64,000 bases of DNA from NCBI RefSeq assembly GCF_041438805.1, contig NZ_CP109190.1:1240001-1304000 (forward strand), read 5' to 3'. The notes beneath the pieces were generated by a model. It was not told the DNA's origin. It made no database searches and worked only from the letters and a program-made list of their open reading frames with translations. This DNA comes from Streptomyces sp. NBC_01707 (GTDB taxonomy: Bacteria > Actinomycetota > Actinomycetes > Streptomycetales > Streptomycetaceae). Below are positions 44,484 through 53,549 of this stretch, in pieces (position 1 is the stretch's first letter; the number at the start of each line of letters is the position of its first letter). The position numbers and the translations under genes were made by a program.

Positions 44484-45251
44484 TCAGGGCAGAGTCAGGA
44501 TGCGGGGGCCCTGGTCGGTGATGGCGACGGTGTGCTCGATGTGGGCGGCCCTGCTGCCGTCGGTGGTGCGCAGGGTCCAGCCATCGATGTCGGTGCGGTA
44601 CGTGTTCTGCCCACCGGCCATGAGCATGGGTTCGATGGCGAGGACCAGGCCATGGCGGAGGGGGAAGCCACGGCCGGGGCGGCCGCGGTTGGGGAGATGA
44701 GGGTCTTCGTGCATGCGGCGGCCGATGCCGTGGCCGCCGAAGTCGGCGGGCATGCCGCAACCGGCCTTGCGCGCGACGGTGTCGACGGCGTGGGAGATGT
44801 CGCCGATGCGACTTCCCGCCTGGGCGGCGGCAATGCCGGCGTCGAGGGCTTGCTGGGTGGCGTCGATCAGATCGAGGTCGCCGGGGCGGGGCGTTCCGAC
44901 GGTGAAGGTGATGGCCGCGTCGCCCGTCCAGCCGTCGAGTTGAGCGCCGCAGTCGATACTCACCAGGTCGCCGTCGCGCAGCCGGTAGCCGCTGGGGATG
45001 CCGTGCGACACGGCGTCGTTGACGGACGTGCAGATCACGGCCGGGAATGCGACCGGGGCGAAGGACGGCCGGTATCCGAGGAACGGGGAGCCGGCTCCGG
45101 CCTCGGCCAGAACTGACCGGGCCGCTTCGTCCAGTTCTTGCAGGGACACCCCCACGCCGGCTGCTTCTCGGACGGCGGCCAAGGCGCGGGCCACCACACG
45201 CCCGGCTTCCCGCATCGCGTCCAATGCGGCATCGGTCTTGATCTCCACCAT
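44484..45251 (-). CDS. map: Type I methionine aminopeptidase
   Basis: 255 residues from the ATG at 45251. It removes the initiator methionine from new proteins. The fold-specific blocks are present: SVNDAVSHGIP with the substrate-site His, metal ligands Asp in LVSIDCGAQLDGW and TGDAAITF, His in GHGIGRRMHEDP, Glu in LAIEPMLMAGG and Glu in AAHIEHTVAIT. Streptomycetes usually have a core map next to secY-adk; this one is in accessory context and so is probably an additional copy. A 22-base palindrome lies 30-52 bases upstream, so it is likely under dedicated control. Confidence 0.93.
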   Translation of the reverse strand: MVEIKTDAALDAMREAGRVVARALAAVREAAGVGVSLQELDEAARSVLAEAGAGSPFLGYRPSFAPVAFPAVICTSVNDAVSHGIPSGYRLRDGDLVSIDCGAQLDGWTGDAAITFTVGTPRPGDLDLIDATQQALDAGIAAAQAGSRIGDISHAVDTVARKAGCGMPADFGGHGIGRRMHEDPHLPNRGRPGRGFPLRHGLVLAIEPMLMAGGQNTYRTDIDGWTLRTTDGSRAAHIEHTVAITDQGPRILTLP

Positions 45252-45281
45252 GTGTTCGTCTCCCCGCAGCGCGTCGACCCA

Positions 45282-45303
45282 ATACTTATACCGGTATTAG
45301 TAT
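45282..45303. promoter_or_regulatory. 22-base palindrome upstream of methionine aminopeptidase gene
   Basis: ATACTTATACCGGTATTAGTAT is symmetric at 20 of 22 positions around CCGG. It lies 30 bases before the start codon in an AT-rich patch, where it would overlap the promoter. It looks like a TetR- or PadR-type operator; no such regulator is adjacent. Confidence 0.7.
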
Positions 45304-45473
45304 CACGGTCATGATGGGGACTCCTCCGACACCGGGGGTGACGGGAACTCGCAGTTTGACGAAGGCGGCGCACTCGCGCCCACCCCGCGACTGCGCCCTG
45401 AACCGCTGCGCGCGTCGGCGAGACGAGGCCCGGCGCGACGCCTACCGCGCCTGCATCAGTGCCTCGAAGCGGC

Positions 45474-48263
45474 TCAGTGTCGCCGGTTCGGTGGGGACAA
45501 CACCGAGCGCAGTTGCCTGCGGGAGCTGACTCCGAGCTTGGTGAACACGTTGCCGAGGTGCCATTCCACAGTGCGTGAGCTGATGAAGAGCTGGGCGGCG
45601 ATCTCGCCGTTGGTTTTCCCCTCTCTGGCCAGCCCGGCGATCTGGGCTTCCTGGCTGGTGAGTTGGGCGAGCGTGTCAACCGTCCGCTTGCGTACGGTTT
45701 CACCGGTCGCCAGAAGCTCTCTGCGAGCGCGTTCGGCGAACCCTTCGGCACCGATCCGACTGAACGTCTCGTAGGCGGTGCGCAGTTGCGTTCGACTGTC
45801 CTGGCGACGGTTCCGGCGGCGCAGCCACTCGCCGTACAGCAGGTGGGCGCGGGCCAGAGAAACGGTGATCCGGCCGCGTCCGAGACGCTCGATCGCCTCC
45901 TGGTAGAGAGCGTCGGCGGCCTGGTCGTCGCTCAGCAGTGCGCGCGAGCAGGCCTCGGCGCCCAGGGCCCAGTCGGTGCCGCTCGCACCGGTGCGCTCGG
46001 TGAGCTTGCCCAGCGCCGCCGCGGCGACCTCTGGCTGCCCGCTGCGGACAGCCGCCTCGATCAATTCGATCAGTGCCCATCCGAAGATACCTAGATCTTC
46101 GTACTGGCATGCACGCGTCGCGGCCGCCAGCGCGACATCGTAGTGACCGAGGCCGTTGTGCAGGAGTGCGGTCGCGTACTCGGCGAGGGCGAGAGCGCGT
46201 CCCTCACCCCGGGCGCGCACTTCTTTGATGGTGGCCTCGATGAGGCCCAGTGCCTGGGACTCCTGTCCTCGCCAGGCGCCGAGTACGAGTGACGTGTACA
46301 TCATGGGTACGCCGCCTGCCGCATCCGAGATCGCCGTGGCCTCGTCGATCAGAGCCGCCGCAGTGTCGAATTCGCCGGCGTGCACGTGGGAGCACGCCTG
46401 GTAGGTCAGCGCCATCGGGAGGATCGCGAGCGCCCCCGCCTCGCGGGAGACGGCGACGGCACCCGCTGCCAGCTCGTACCACGCCTCGTCGTCCCACAGC
46501 TCCGGCGCGAGGGGCTCGGGTGTGACCCGGAACGCCAACCACAACCAACGCTTGTCCGCGTCCGACGCGCCGGATCTCTGCTCCTGCTGAACGACATGCA
46601 GTGCATGCTTCAGGGCGTCGACGCCGGCCGCGTTCCCGTCGATGATCAAGTCGGCCAAGCTGTCCAGGAGGACGTCGACCATCCGCGGCGGCGCCGACGG
46701 CGGCGGTCCGGCGCGGACGGCCTCCGCCACCTCCCGCAGCCCGGGCCCCTCACTGAGACGGCCCGCGGAGATCGCCGCGCCTGTCGCCTCCAGCAGGGTG
46801 TCACGGGCGAGGGCCGCGTCCAGCGGCGCCAGCCGGTGCGCGGCGTCGAGCAGGCGACGAGGTGCGTCACCACTGCGCACCTCGGAGAACACCAGCCGGG
46901 CTCGCAGCCGCTCCAGACGGGCGCGCTGCAGGTCATCGAGGGGACCGGCCTCCGCCGCAGCCAGGATGCAGTGGGCCTGATCGACCCCGCCGGCATCGAT
47001 CGTGGCCTGGGCGGCGGCCAGCGCCCGGGTGATGCGGCGCGCGGGATCGGGCGTCAGCTCGGCAGCCCGCCGTAGGAATGCCGCCGCCGCGACAACACCT
47101 CCCCTGCTCTGGGCGCGGCAGGCCGAGCGCTCCAAGTCGAAGGCGACGCTCTCCTCGGGCCGGGCGGCCGCATGAGCGCGGTGCCAGGCCTTGCGGTCGG
47201 GGTCGAGGTGAGGGTCGGTGGCCTCCGCCAGCGCCTGGTGCGCCGCCCGGCGCTGCGGTGCGGACATCCCCTGGTACACGGCCGAGCGCACCAAGGGATG
47301 GTGGAACCTTGCGCGTGAGCCGAACTCGATCAGGCCCGCGGCCTCGGCCGCCGTGGCGGCGTCCCCGGAAATCCCTTGCAGGCCGGCCGCGCGCCACAAC
47401 AGGGCCACGTCTCCGGTCGGCTCGGCCGCGCCGGTCATCAGAAGCCGCCGGCTCTCCTCCGGCAGCGTCTGGAACCGCTGGTGGAGGACGATCTCGATGC
47501 AGTCGGCCACGGGGCCTCCTCTGGGCAGCCCGAAGCCGCCCGCCAGCTCGGCAGGCGTGAGCGCGCGCGGCAGCTGCAGCAGAGCCATCGGGTTGCCGTG
47601 CGCCTCGGCCACGATCCGCTCCCGCACCAGCGGATCGAACGGCACGCGGACAGCCGATGCCAGCAGGGCACGCGCCTCGGGCGCCCTCAGCCCCTTGACG
47701 ATCAGTTCCGGCAGGCCTGCCAGCTCACGATCACCGGCGGAATCCCGCCGGGCGAAGATCAAAGCCACTGGTTCGGCCACCAAACGCCTGGCGACGAACG
47801 CCAGCGCCTGCAGCGACCCGTCATCAAGCCACTGCGCATCATCGACGAGGCAGGCCACGGGCTGGTCCACGGCAGCGCCGGCCAGCAGGCTCAGCACCGC
47901 CAAGCCCACCAGGAAGCGCTGCGGCGGCCCGCCCTCCCGGAGTCCGAAGGCGACGGACAGCGCATTGCGCTGGGGTGCCGGCAGCTCGCCGAGCCGGCCC
48001 AGCAAGGGCGCGCACAGCTGGTGGAGGCCCGCATACGGGAGCTCCATCTCCGACTCGATGCCCGCGACGGCGACGGTGCGGAACCCGTCGGCACGGCCGG
48101 CCGCGTAGTCCAGCAACGCGGTCTTACCGATACCCGGCGCGCCGCGAAGCACCAGCACCGCACTGCTGTCGCCCTGCGCTGTAGCCAGGACCCGATCCAA
48201 TGCAGCCATCTCCTGGCCCCGGCCGCGTAGTACCACCTGCGAATCGACGGCGTGCACACCCAT
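45474..48263 (-). CDS. Large LuxR-family ATPase regulator (LAL type)
   Basis: 929 residues from the ATG at 48263. An N-terminal AAA-like ATPase has Walker A LRGAPGIGKTALLDYA (about 40-55) and Walker B VACLVDDAQWLDDGSL. The middle is a long alpha-helical TPR/MalT-like region. The C-terminal LuxR helix-turn-helix reads LTSQEAQIAGLAREGKTNGEIAAQLFISSRTVEWHLGNVFTKLGV. Such LAL regulators usually activate nearby secondary-metabolite or catabolic genes. The nearest divergent gene is the epoxide hydrolase, with a GC-rich repeat cluster between them, so that gene is the first candidate target. Confidence 0.94.
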   Translation of the reverse strand: MGVHAVDSQVVLRGRGQEMAALDRVLATAQGDSSAVLVLRGAPGIGKTALLDYAAGRADGFRTVAVAGIESEMELPYAGLHQLCAPLLGRLGELPAPQRNALSVAFGLREGGPPQRFLVGLAVLSLLAGAAVDQPVACLVDDAQWLDDGSLQALAFVARRLVAEPVALIFARRDSAGDRELAGLPELIVKGLRAPEARALLASAVRVPFDPLVRERIVAEAHGNPMALLQLPRALTPAELAGGFGLPRGGPVADCIEIVLHQRFQTLPEESRRLLMTGAAEPTGDVALLWRAAGLQGISGDAATAAEAAGLIEFGSRARFHHPLVRSAVYQGMSAPQRRAAHQALAEATDPHLDPDRKAWHRAHAAARPEESVAFDLERSACRAQSRGGVVAAAAFLRRAAELTPDPARRITRALAAAQATIDAGGVDQAHCILAAAEAGPLDDLQRARLERLRARLVFSEVRSGDAPRRLLDAAHRLAPLDAALARDTLLEATGAAISAGRLSEGPGLREVAEAVRAGPPPSAPPRMVDVLLDSLADLIIDGNAAGVDALKHALHVVQQEQRSGASDADKRWLWLAFRVTPEPLAPELWDDEAWYELAAGAVAVSREAGALAILPMALTYQACSHVHAGEFDTAAALIDEATAISDAAGGVPMMYTSLVLGAWRGQESQALGLIEATIKEVRARGEGRALALAEYATALLHNGLGHYDVALAAATRACQYEDLGIFGWALIELIEAAVRSGQPEVAAAALGKLTERTGASGTDWALGAEACSRALLSDDQAADALYQEAIERLGRGRITVSLARAHLLYGEWLRRRNRRQDSRTQLRTAYETFSRIGAEGFAERARRELLATGETVRKRTVDTLAQLTSQEAQIAGLAREGKTNGEIAAQLFISSRTVEWHLGNVFTKLGVSSRRQLRSVLSPPNRRH

Positions 48264-48334
48264 GGACCGGTCTCCCTAATCAAGCAATTTGTCCCGTTAT
48301 GTGACTTTATTCCCCTTGGGGTGTTTTTTGGAGT

Positions 48335-48402
48335 TCTGCGGGTCCGGGCCCGCCCCCGGGGTCCGGCCCCGGGGGATATCCCCGGGATTTCCCCCGGGGC
48401 GA
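48335..48402. repeat. Cluster of CCCCGGGG inverted repeats between LAL regulator and epoxide hydrolase
   Basis: Repeated blocks CCCCGGGG / CCCGGGG separated by GATAT and ATTT form nested inverted and direct repeats (for example CCCCGGGGGATATCCCCGGG). The cluster lies about 75 bases upstream of the hydrolase start and 72 bases upstream of the regulator start. It could be an operator array or a transcribed hairpin in the hydrolase leader. Confidence 0.5.
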
Positions 48403-48475
48403 CGCGTGCCGACCCCGTCCACTGTGGATCGCCTGCGGCACGGAGCCGCTGACCACAGCAAGGAGCACTTTCCAC

Positions 48476-49675
48476 ATGTCTGACACTTCCGCATCGACGG
48501 CGATCCGGCCGTTCACGTTCGAGTTCCCCGAGGCGGAGCTTGAGGATCTGCGGGCGCGCATCGAGGCGACGCGTTTCCCCGAGAAGGAGACCGTCGAGGA
48601 CCAGTCCCAGGGAACCCAGCTCGCCACCATTCAGGAACTGGCGCGGTACTGGGCCAAGGAGTACGACTGGCGCAAGGTCGAGGCGAGGCTGAACTCCTAC
48701 CCGCAGTTCATCACCGAAATCGACGGGCTGGACATCCACTTCATCCACGTCCGCTCGAAGCACGAGAACGCTCTGCCGGTGATCGTCACGCACGGCTGGC
48801 CGGGTTCGATCATCGAACAGCTGAAGATCATCGAGCCGCTCACGAACCCGACGGCCCACGGTGGCGACGCCTCGGACGCGTTCCACGTGGTGATCCCGTC
48901 GATGCCCGGCTACGGCTTCTCCGGCAAGCCGTCCGCGAAGGGCTGGGACCCCGAGCACATAGCCGGCGCCTGGGGTGAGCTGATGAAGCGCCTCGGCTAC
49001 ACCAAGTACGTCGCGCAGGGCGGCGACTGGGGCGCGGTCGTCACCGACCTCATGGGCGTACAGGAGCCCGAAGGCCTGGTGGGGATCCACACCAACATGC
49101 CCAAGGTGATTCCGCCCGCCATCGAGCAGGCCATCATCACCGGCGACCCGCTGCCGTCCGACATCGTTCTCGCCAATGACGAGGAGAAGGCGGCCGTCGA
49201 ACAGCTGGACTTCGTCTACCGGCACGTCTACTACGCCTACATGATGGGCTCGCGCCCGCAGTCGCTGACCGGGCTCGCGGACTCCCCGGTCGGCCTGGCG
49301 GCCTTCATGCTCGACCACGACAAGGCGAGTCTGGCCCTGATCACCCGGTCCTTCAACGGAGTGAGTGAGGGGCTGTCCCGGGATGACGTCCTGGACAACA
49401 TCACGCTGTTCTGGCTGACGAACACGGCGGTCTCCGCGGCCCGTCTCTACGCCGAGAACAAGACGCCGTTCTTCGGTTCGAAGGGAGTCAAGCTCCCGGT
49501 CGCCGTCAGTGTCTTCCCCGACGAGCTCTACCAGGCTCCCAAGAGCTGGGCGGAGCAGGCCTACCCCAACCTCATCCACTACAACAAGCTCCCCAAGGGC
49601 GGCCACTTCGCGGCCTGGGAGCAGCCGGAACTCTTCGTGAACGAGGTCCGCACGGGCTTCCGCTCCCTGCGGTAG
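48476..49675 (+). CDS. Epoxide hydrolase (EHN domain plus alpha/beta hydrolase)
   Basis: 399 residues from the ATG at 48476. An N-terminal EHN domain (RPFTFEFPEAELEDLRARIEATRFPEKE, WRKVEARLNSYPQFITEIDGLDIHFIHVRS) precedes the hydrolase core. The oxyanion motif is THGWPGS. The nucleophile is Asp184 in GGDWGA, and the catalytic His is in KGGHFAAWEQP. It opens epoxides to diols through an Asp ester intermediate. There is no signal peptide. It is divergent from the large LuxR regulator. Confidence 0.94.
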   Translation: MSDTSASTAIRPFTFEFPEAELEDLRARIEATRFPEKETVEDQSQGTQLATIQELARYWAKEYDWRKVEARLNSYPQFITEIDGLDIHFIHVRSKHENALPVIVTHGWPGSIIEQLKIIEPLTNPTAHGGDASDAFHVVIPSMPGYGFSGKPSAKGWDPEHIAGAWGELMKRLGYTKYVAQGGDWGAVVTDLMGVQEPEGLVGIHTNMPKVIPPAIEQAIITGDPLPSDIVLANDEEKAAVEQLDFVYRHVYYAYMMGSRPQSLTGLADSPVGLAAFMLDHDKASLALITRSFNGVSEGLSRDDVLDNITLFWLTNTAVSAARLYAENKTPFFGSKGVKLPVAVSVFPDELYQAPKSWAEQAYPNLIHYNKLPKGGHFAAWEQPELFVNEVRTGFRSLR

Positions 49676-49780
49676 CCAGCGGCGCCTGAACCCCTGCAGG
49701 CGCCGGCCCGGCGGGGTGGTCGAGCGACCGGACTTCAGGTCCGCTCGGCCACCCCCGCCCCCTGGCCCTGCCCCTTCCTC

Positions 49781-49800
49781 TGGCTCTGGCTCTGGCTCTG
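49781..49800. repeat. Short tandem repeat TGGCTC
   Basis: Three and a third copies of the hexamer TGGCTC in the gap after the epoxide hydrolase gene. Non-coding; possibly variable in length. Confidence 0.7.
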
Positions 49801-49881
49801 CCCAGACGGTCTTTGCCGGCTCCATTGGCGGGTTCTCTGCCGGTCCGCGGGATCGCAACGACGAACAGCCCTCAAACCCTT

Positions 49882-50541
49882 ATGAAGCGACATACCCCCA
49901 CCGGCGACGACACCGGCACCCACATCCCCATCCCGCGAAGCCCCGCCACCCCGAACGGCCCTGACTCAGCAGCAACGGATCCAGCCGGACTCCTCGTACG
50001 ATTCGAATGCGAGGTCATGCCGTTCCTGGACCGGTTGTACATGGCCGCGACGCACATGACGCACGCTGGCGCGCATGCCGAGGACCTGGTTCAGAAGACG
50101 TATCTCCAAGCTTTCCGCGTGTTCGGGGCGTTGACCGCCGGAACGGACCGGAAGGTCTGGCTGTTCCAACTCCTGGCCGACAGTGCCTTCCACACAACAG
50201 GCGAGTGGCACCGTCCGCCACGCTCAAACTCCTCGACAGCGTGTCCCTGCCGCCGCCCCACGGAGAAGCACCACCCTAGGTTCCGTGAGCCCGGGATGCC
50301 GGACGCGCAGGCCTTGGAGTGGCTGCCCGACCAGGAGGTGAAGGCCGCCCTTCGACGACTCCCTCAGGAATTGGCGATCATTGTCCATCTCGCGGACGCC
50401 GAAGACTTCTCCCCCACGGAGATCGCGGACGTCCTCGGCATATCCGAAAACACCGCGACATCCCTGTTGCTCTATGGAAGACACTGCTTGCTCCATGCGT
50501 TCACCGATGCCTCACGTCGGCAGGGCCTTCTCGACCGATGA
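49882..50541 (+). CDS. Divergent sigma-70/ECF-like protein
   Basis: 219 residues from the ATG at 49882, with no good ribosome binding site; an earlier in-frame start at 49813 is possible. Region 2-like helices (FECEVMPFLDRLYMAATHMTHAGAHAEDLVQKTYLQAFRVF) resemble SigR/SigE-type ECF factors. Region 4 (LEWLPDQEVKAALRRLPQELAIIVHLADAEDFSPTEIADVLGISENTATSLLLYGRHCLL) is clear but diverged, with ENTATSLL in place of the usual GTVKSRL. The linker HRPPRSNSSTACPCRRP is odd. It may be a functional orphan factor or a decaying paralogue of SigR. No anti-sigma gene is adjacent. Confidence 0.7.
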   Translation: MKRHTPTGDDTGTHIPIPRSPATPNGPDSAATDPAGLLVRFECEVMPFLDRLYMAATHMTHAGAHAEDLVQKTYLQAFRVFGALTAGTDRKVWLFQLLADSAFHTTGEWHRPPRSNSSTACPCRRPTEKHHPRFREPGMPDAQALEWLPDQEVKAALRRLPQELAIIVHLADAEDFSPTEIADVLGISENTATSLLLYGRHCLLHAFTDASRRQGLLDR

Positions 50542-50635
50542 GCCTTCGGGGTACTTCGACTGTCCATGGCCACGCACCAAGGCCTCCTGGGAACCGCCGG
50601 TCGGGGCTGCCTCGTGATCCGGTAGCGTCCGCGCC

Positions 50636-51136
50636 ATGACAGCCAATCAGTTCTCGACATCTACCGAGCGGGAAGCTCTCTGTGGCTTTCTCGACAAGCA
50701 GCGCGCCGATCTGCTTCGGAAGGTCGAGGGTGTCTCCGACAAGGATGCCCGCATGACGCCGACGGTGAGTTCGCTGTCCCTGATGGGCCTGCTCAAACAC
50801 TCCGCGCTCTGGGAGCGGCGGTGGTTCCAGGTCATCGTCGCCGGGCGGACACTCCCCGGTGAGTGGCCCGAAGCGGAGGTCCAGGACTGGCAGGACGAGG
50901 ACTTCCGTGTCGACGAGCAGGACACGGTGAAGCGTTGGACGGCCTTCTTCGAGGAGCAGGTGGCCATCTCGCGGGAAATCGTCGCAGGCCTGGCGCTGGA
51001 GGCTCCATGCAGCCGCTCCGACCTCGTGGACCGGAATCTGCGGTGGGTCCTGCTCCACATGATCGAGGAGACCGCTCGGCACGCCGGTCACGCAGACATC
51101 ATTCGAGAGAGTATCGACGGCGGTACCGGCATCTGA
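50636..51136 (+). CDS. DinB-family (DUF664) protein
   Basis: 166 residues. It has the four-helix DinB fold pattern with metal-binding histidines in LMGLLKHSALWERRWF, and LLHMIEETARHAGHADIIRE, the standard signature of the mini-circle/DUF664 group. These are likely metal-dependent enzymes or thiol transferases; some are mycothiol-dependent. The exact role is not known. The gene follows the sigma-like gene by 94 bases on the same strand. Confidence 0.88.
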   Translation: MTANQFSTSTEREALCGFLDKQRADLLRKVEGVSDKDARMTPTVSSLSLMGLLKHSALWERRWFQVIVAGRTLPGEWPEAEVQDWQDEDFRVDEQDTVKRWTAFFEEQVAISREIVAGLALEAPCSRSDLVDRNLRWVLLHMIEETARHAGHADIIRESIDGGTGI

Positions 51137-51299
51137 GTTGTTTCCATCATCGGATCATCGGTCGTGCCGTCGACCGACACGCAGTGGGCGCGCCGCGTCC
51201 TGGGCCCGCCCTGGTGGTGCACCTGGGATCCGTGGCCGCTCGGGTTGGGCTTGCACGTCGCGTGGGTAGGTTGTCCCGGTGCAAGGACCAGGGAGGATC

Positions 51300-51863
51300 G
51301 TGAGGCGGGCGTCCGGCGGCCTGCTGTGCGCTGTGTCGTCCCTGCTGCTCGGTGGCCTCAGCCACTTCCTGGCGGGCGGGCGTCTTCCCGGGACGGACTG
51401 GCTCACCGGCGCGTTCGTCGTGCTGGCCGCGATCGGGGCGGCGCTGTCCGGTCCACGGCGTCGCTTCGATACCACTGTCCTCACCGTGGGCTTCGCCCAG
51501 TTCGTCCTGCACCTCGTCTTTCACTACGCGTCGATGCCGGCCATGAAGCCATCCATGCCGCAGGGCTCGATGTCGGCGCACATGAGCATGAGCCACGACG
51601 GCGGGCACGCGATGCACGCGAGCATGACCGTGACGCACGGTGTGGCCGCTCTGGGTGTCTCTGCCTGCCTCGTCCACGGGGAACGGCTGCTCGGGCGGCT
51701 GGCCGCCCTGATCATGCCGACTCTGCTGTTCCGGGTCGCCCCTGTGCCTGTGCGTGTGTCGCACCCCCGCCTGCGCGGCCCGCTCACCGTGCTGATTCCC
51801 CACGGTCTCCTGCTCGCGCGTGGCCGTCCGCGGCGTGGTCCACCCTGGCCGGTCCCGGCCTGA
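51300..51863 (+). CDS. Membrane protein with Met/His-rich loop
   Basis: 187 residues from the GTG at 51300 with AGGGAGG upstream. Three or four membrane segments (LLCAVSSLLLGGLSHFLAG, TGAFVVLAAIGAALSG, TTVLTVGFAQFVLHLVFHY, THGVAALGVSACLVHG). Between the third and fourth, residues about 80-112 are rich in Met and His (MPAMKPSMPQGSMSAHMSMSH), as in copper-binding regions. The C-terminal tail is Pro/Arg-rich. It lies 182 bases before the PepSY protein gene on the same strand. A copper handling role is inferred from composition and neighbour. Confidence 0.7.
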   Translation: MRRASGGLLCAVSSLLLGGLSHFLAGGRLPGTDWLTGAFVVLAAIGAALSGPRRRFDTTVLTVGFAQFVLHLVFHYASMPAMKPSMPQGSMSAHMSMSHDGGHAMHASMTVTHGVAALGVSACLVHGERLLGRLAALIMPTLLFRVAPVPVRVSHPRLRGPLTVLIPHGLLLARGRPRRGPPWPVPA

Positions 51864-52045
51864 CCTGATCCCTCGCATCGTGCGCACGGCACCGAAACCT
51901 GTCGTGCGGTGATGCGGTGTGCGCTCGTACGGAGCGAGGTCGGGCCGATGTTCACGCCACTCCGCCATCCGGCGGCGTTCACCGGACGACTTTCGCCTAC
52001 GCGCCCCCCAGCTTCCGCTGACGGGCGCATCCAGGGAGCTTTCGC

Positions 52046-53512
52046 ATGCCCGCATTGCCAGACGATCCACGTCGGTCCACGGCGACCGTGACCGCAGAAG
52101 CACCGGTACCGCTACCCTCCGGCGACGCCGGACCCTCCCGGTCTCGGCACGGTGTGTGGGCGCTGCTTCGGCGTCTGCACTTCTACGCGGGCGTATTCGT
52201 CGCCCCGTTCCTGCTACTGGCCGCGCTGACCGGGCTCGCCTACACGGTCACCCCGCAACTCGATCAGCTCGTCTACGGCGACGAGTTGCGGGTGGAACGT
52301 ACAGCCGGGCAACCGCACTCGCTGACGGACCAGATCGAGGCGGCCCGTACCGCGCACCCGGAGGGCTCGCTCGCCTACGTCGTCACTCCTCCCACGGCCG
52401 AGGACACCACCCGGGTGGTGCTTGACGTCCCGGGACTGGAAGACGACAGACAGCGAACGGTCTTTGTCGACCCGTACACGAATGAGGTCAAGGGTGAGCT
52501 GATCACCTGGTTCGACGAGACCCCCTTGATGACCTGGTTCGACGACCTGCACCGCAACCTGCACATGGGCGAGGTCGGTCGTCTGTATTCGGAGGTGGCG
52601 GCCAGCTGGCTTTGGATGCTCGTCCTCGGTGGGCTGGTGCTGTGGCTGGGCCGGGCTCGTGGGCAGCGTGCAAAGTCGGTGCGCGGGGTGCTCGTTGCGG
52701 ACCGCTCCGCAAGTGGCGTTCGGCGCACGCGCAGCCGTCATGCCGTGACCGGGGTGTGGCTGTCCATCGGTCTGCTCGGCCTGAGCGCCACCGGGCTGAC
52801 CTGGTCCCACTACGCCGGAGACCGCTTCGGCTCGCTGCTTGACGCCGTCCACGCGCACGCTCCCGCACTGGACACCTCTCTGCCGTCGTCCGGCGAGGGC
52901 TCGGCGAAGGCCGGCGGAGAACACGCCGGGCACGGCGCGCGGCACGAAGCCGCGCACAGCGACGTGGCCGGCTACGACGTGGCCCTGGCCGCGGCTCGGG
53001 ACGCAGGCCTCGGCGGAGTGGTGATCCTCACGCCACCTACCGATGAGGGCCACGCGTGGTCGGTCGTGCAGGACGACCGGGTGTGGCCGGTCCACCTCGA
53101 CCAGGTGGCCGTGGATGCGCGGACAGGCGAAGTCACCGCGCGCAACAGGTGGTTGGACCATCCGTTGCCGGCCAAGCTCTCCAAGCTCGGCGTCGCAGCG
53201 CACATGGGGATCCTGTTCGGCGTCGCCAACCAGATCGCGCTGGCTGCCATCGCCATCGGCCTTCTCTTCGCCATCACGTGGGGCTACCGCATGTGGTGGC
53301 AACGCCGCCCGACCCGCGACAATCGCCGCACCACGGTCGGCAGGGCCCCGACGCGCGGGACATGGCGCGAACTCCCGTTGCCTCTCCTTTTCTTGGGAAT
53401 CCCGGCTGCAGCCGCCCTGGGCTGGGCCCTGCCGGTTCTGGGGGTCACCCTGCTCGGCTTCCTGATTGTGGACGGCCTGGCCGGGGTCGTGCAGCGGCGT
53501 CGGCACGCATGA
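52046..53512 (+). CDS. PepSY-domain transmembrane protein
   Basis: 488 residues. The family start RLHFYAGVFVAPFLLLAALTGLAYTVTP is followed by a PepSY domain, then the block TWFDDLHRNLHMGEVGRLYSEVAASWLWMLVLGGLVLW and the second TM pair GVWLSIGLLGLSATGLTW. A histidine-rich insert (about 285-325: HAHAPALDTS..., GGEHAGHGARHEAAHSD) and a second PepSY region with VRQ-like VWPVHLDQVAVDARTGEV precede the last helices. PepSY-TM proteins serve in iron reduction or copper/heme uptake. With the Met/His-rich neighbour, a metal-handling pair is likely. Confidence 0.88.
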   Translation: MPALPDDPRRSTATVTAEAPVPLPSGDAGPSRSRHGVWALLRRLHFYAGVFVAPFLLLAALTGLAYTVTPQLDQLVYGDELRVERTAGQPHSLTDQIEAARTAHPEGSLAYVVTPPTAEDTTRVVLDVPGLEDDRQRTVFVDPYTNEVKGELITWFDETPLMTWFDDLHRNLHMGEVGRLYSEVAASWLWMLVLGGLVLWLGRARGQRAKSVRGVLVADRSASGVRRTRSRHAVTGVWLSIGLLGLSATGLTWSHYAGDRFGSLLDAVHAHAPALDTSLPSSGEGSAKAGGEHAGHGARHEAAHSDVAGYDVALAAARDAGLGGVVILTPPTDEGHAWSVVQDDRVWPVHLDQVAVDARTGEVTARNRWLDHPLPAKLSKLGVAAHMGILFGVANQIALAAIAIGLLFAITWGYRMWWQRRPTRDNRRTTVGRAPTRGTWRELPLPLLFLGIPAAAALGWALPVLGVTLLGFLIVDGLAGVVQRRRHA

Positions 53513-53519
53513 GCGAGGC

Positions 53520-53549
53520 GGGGAGGGTGCGCAGCCGTGTGCCCTCCCC
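53520..53549 (+). terminator. Hairpin after PepSY gene
   Basis: GGGGAGGG and CCCTCCCC pair perfectly across a 14-base loop, eight bases past the PepSY stop. Confidence 0.65.
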
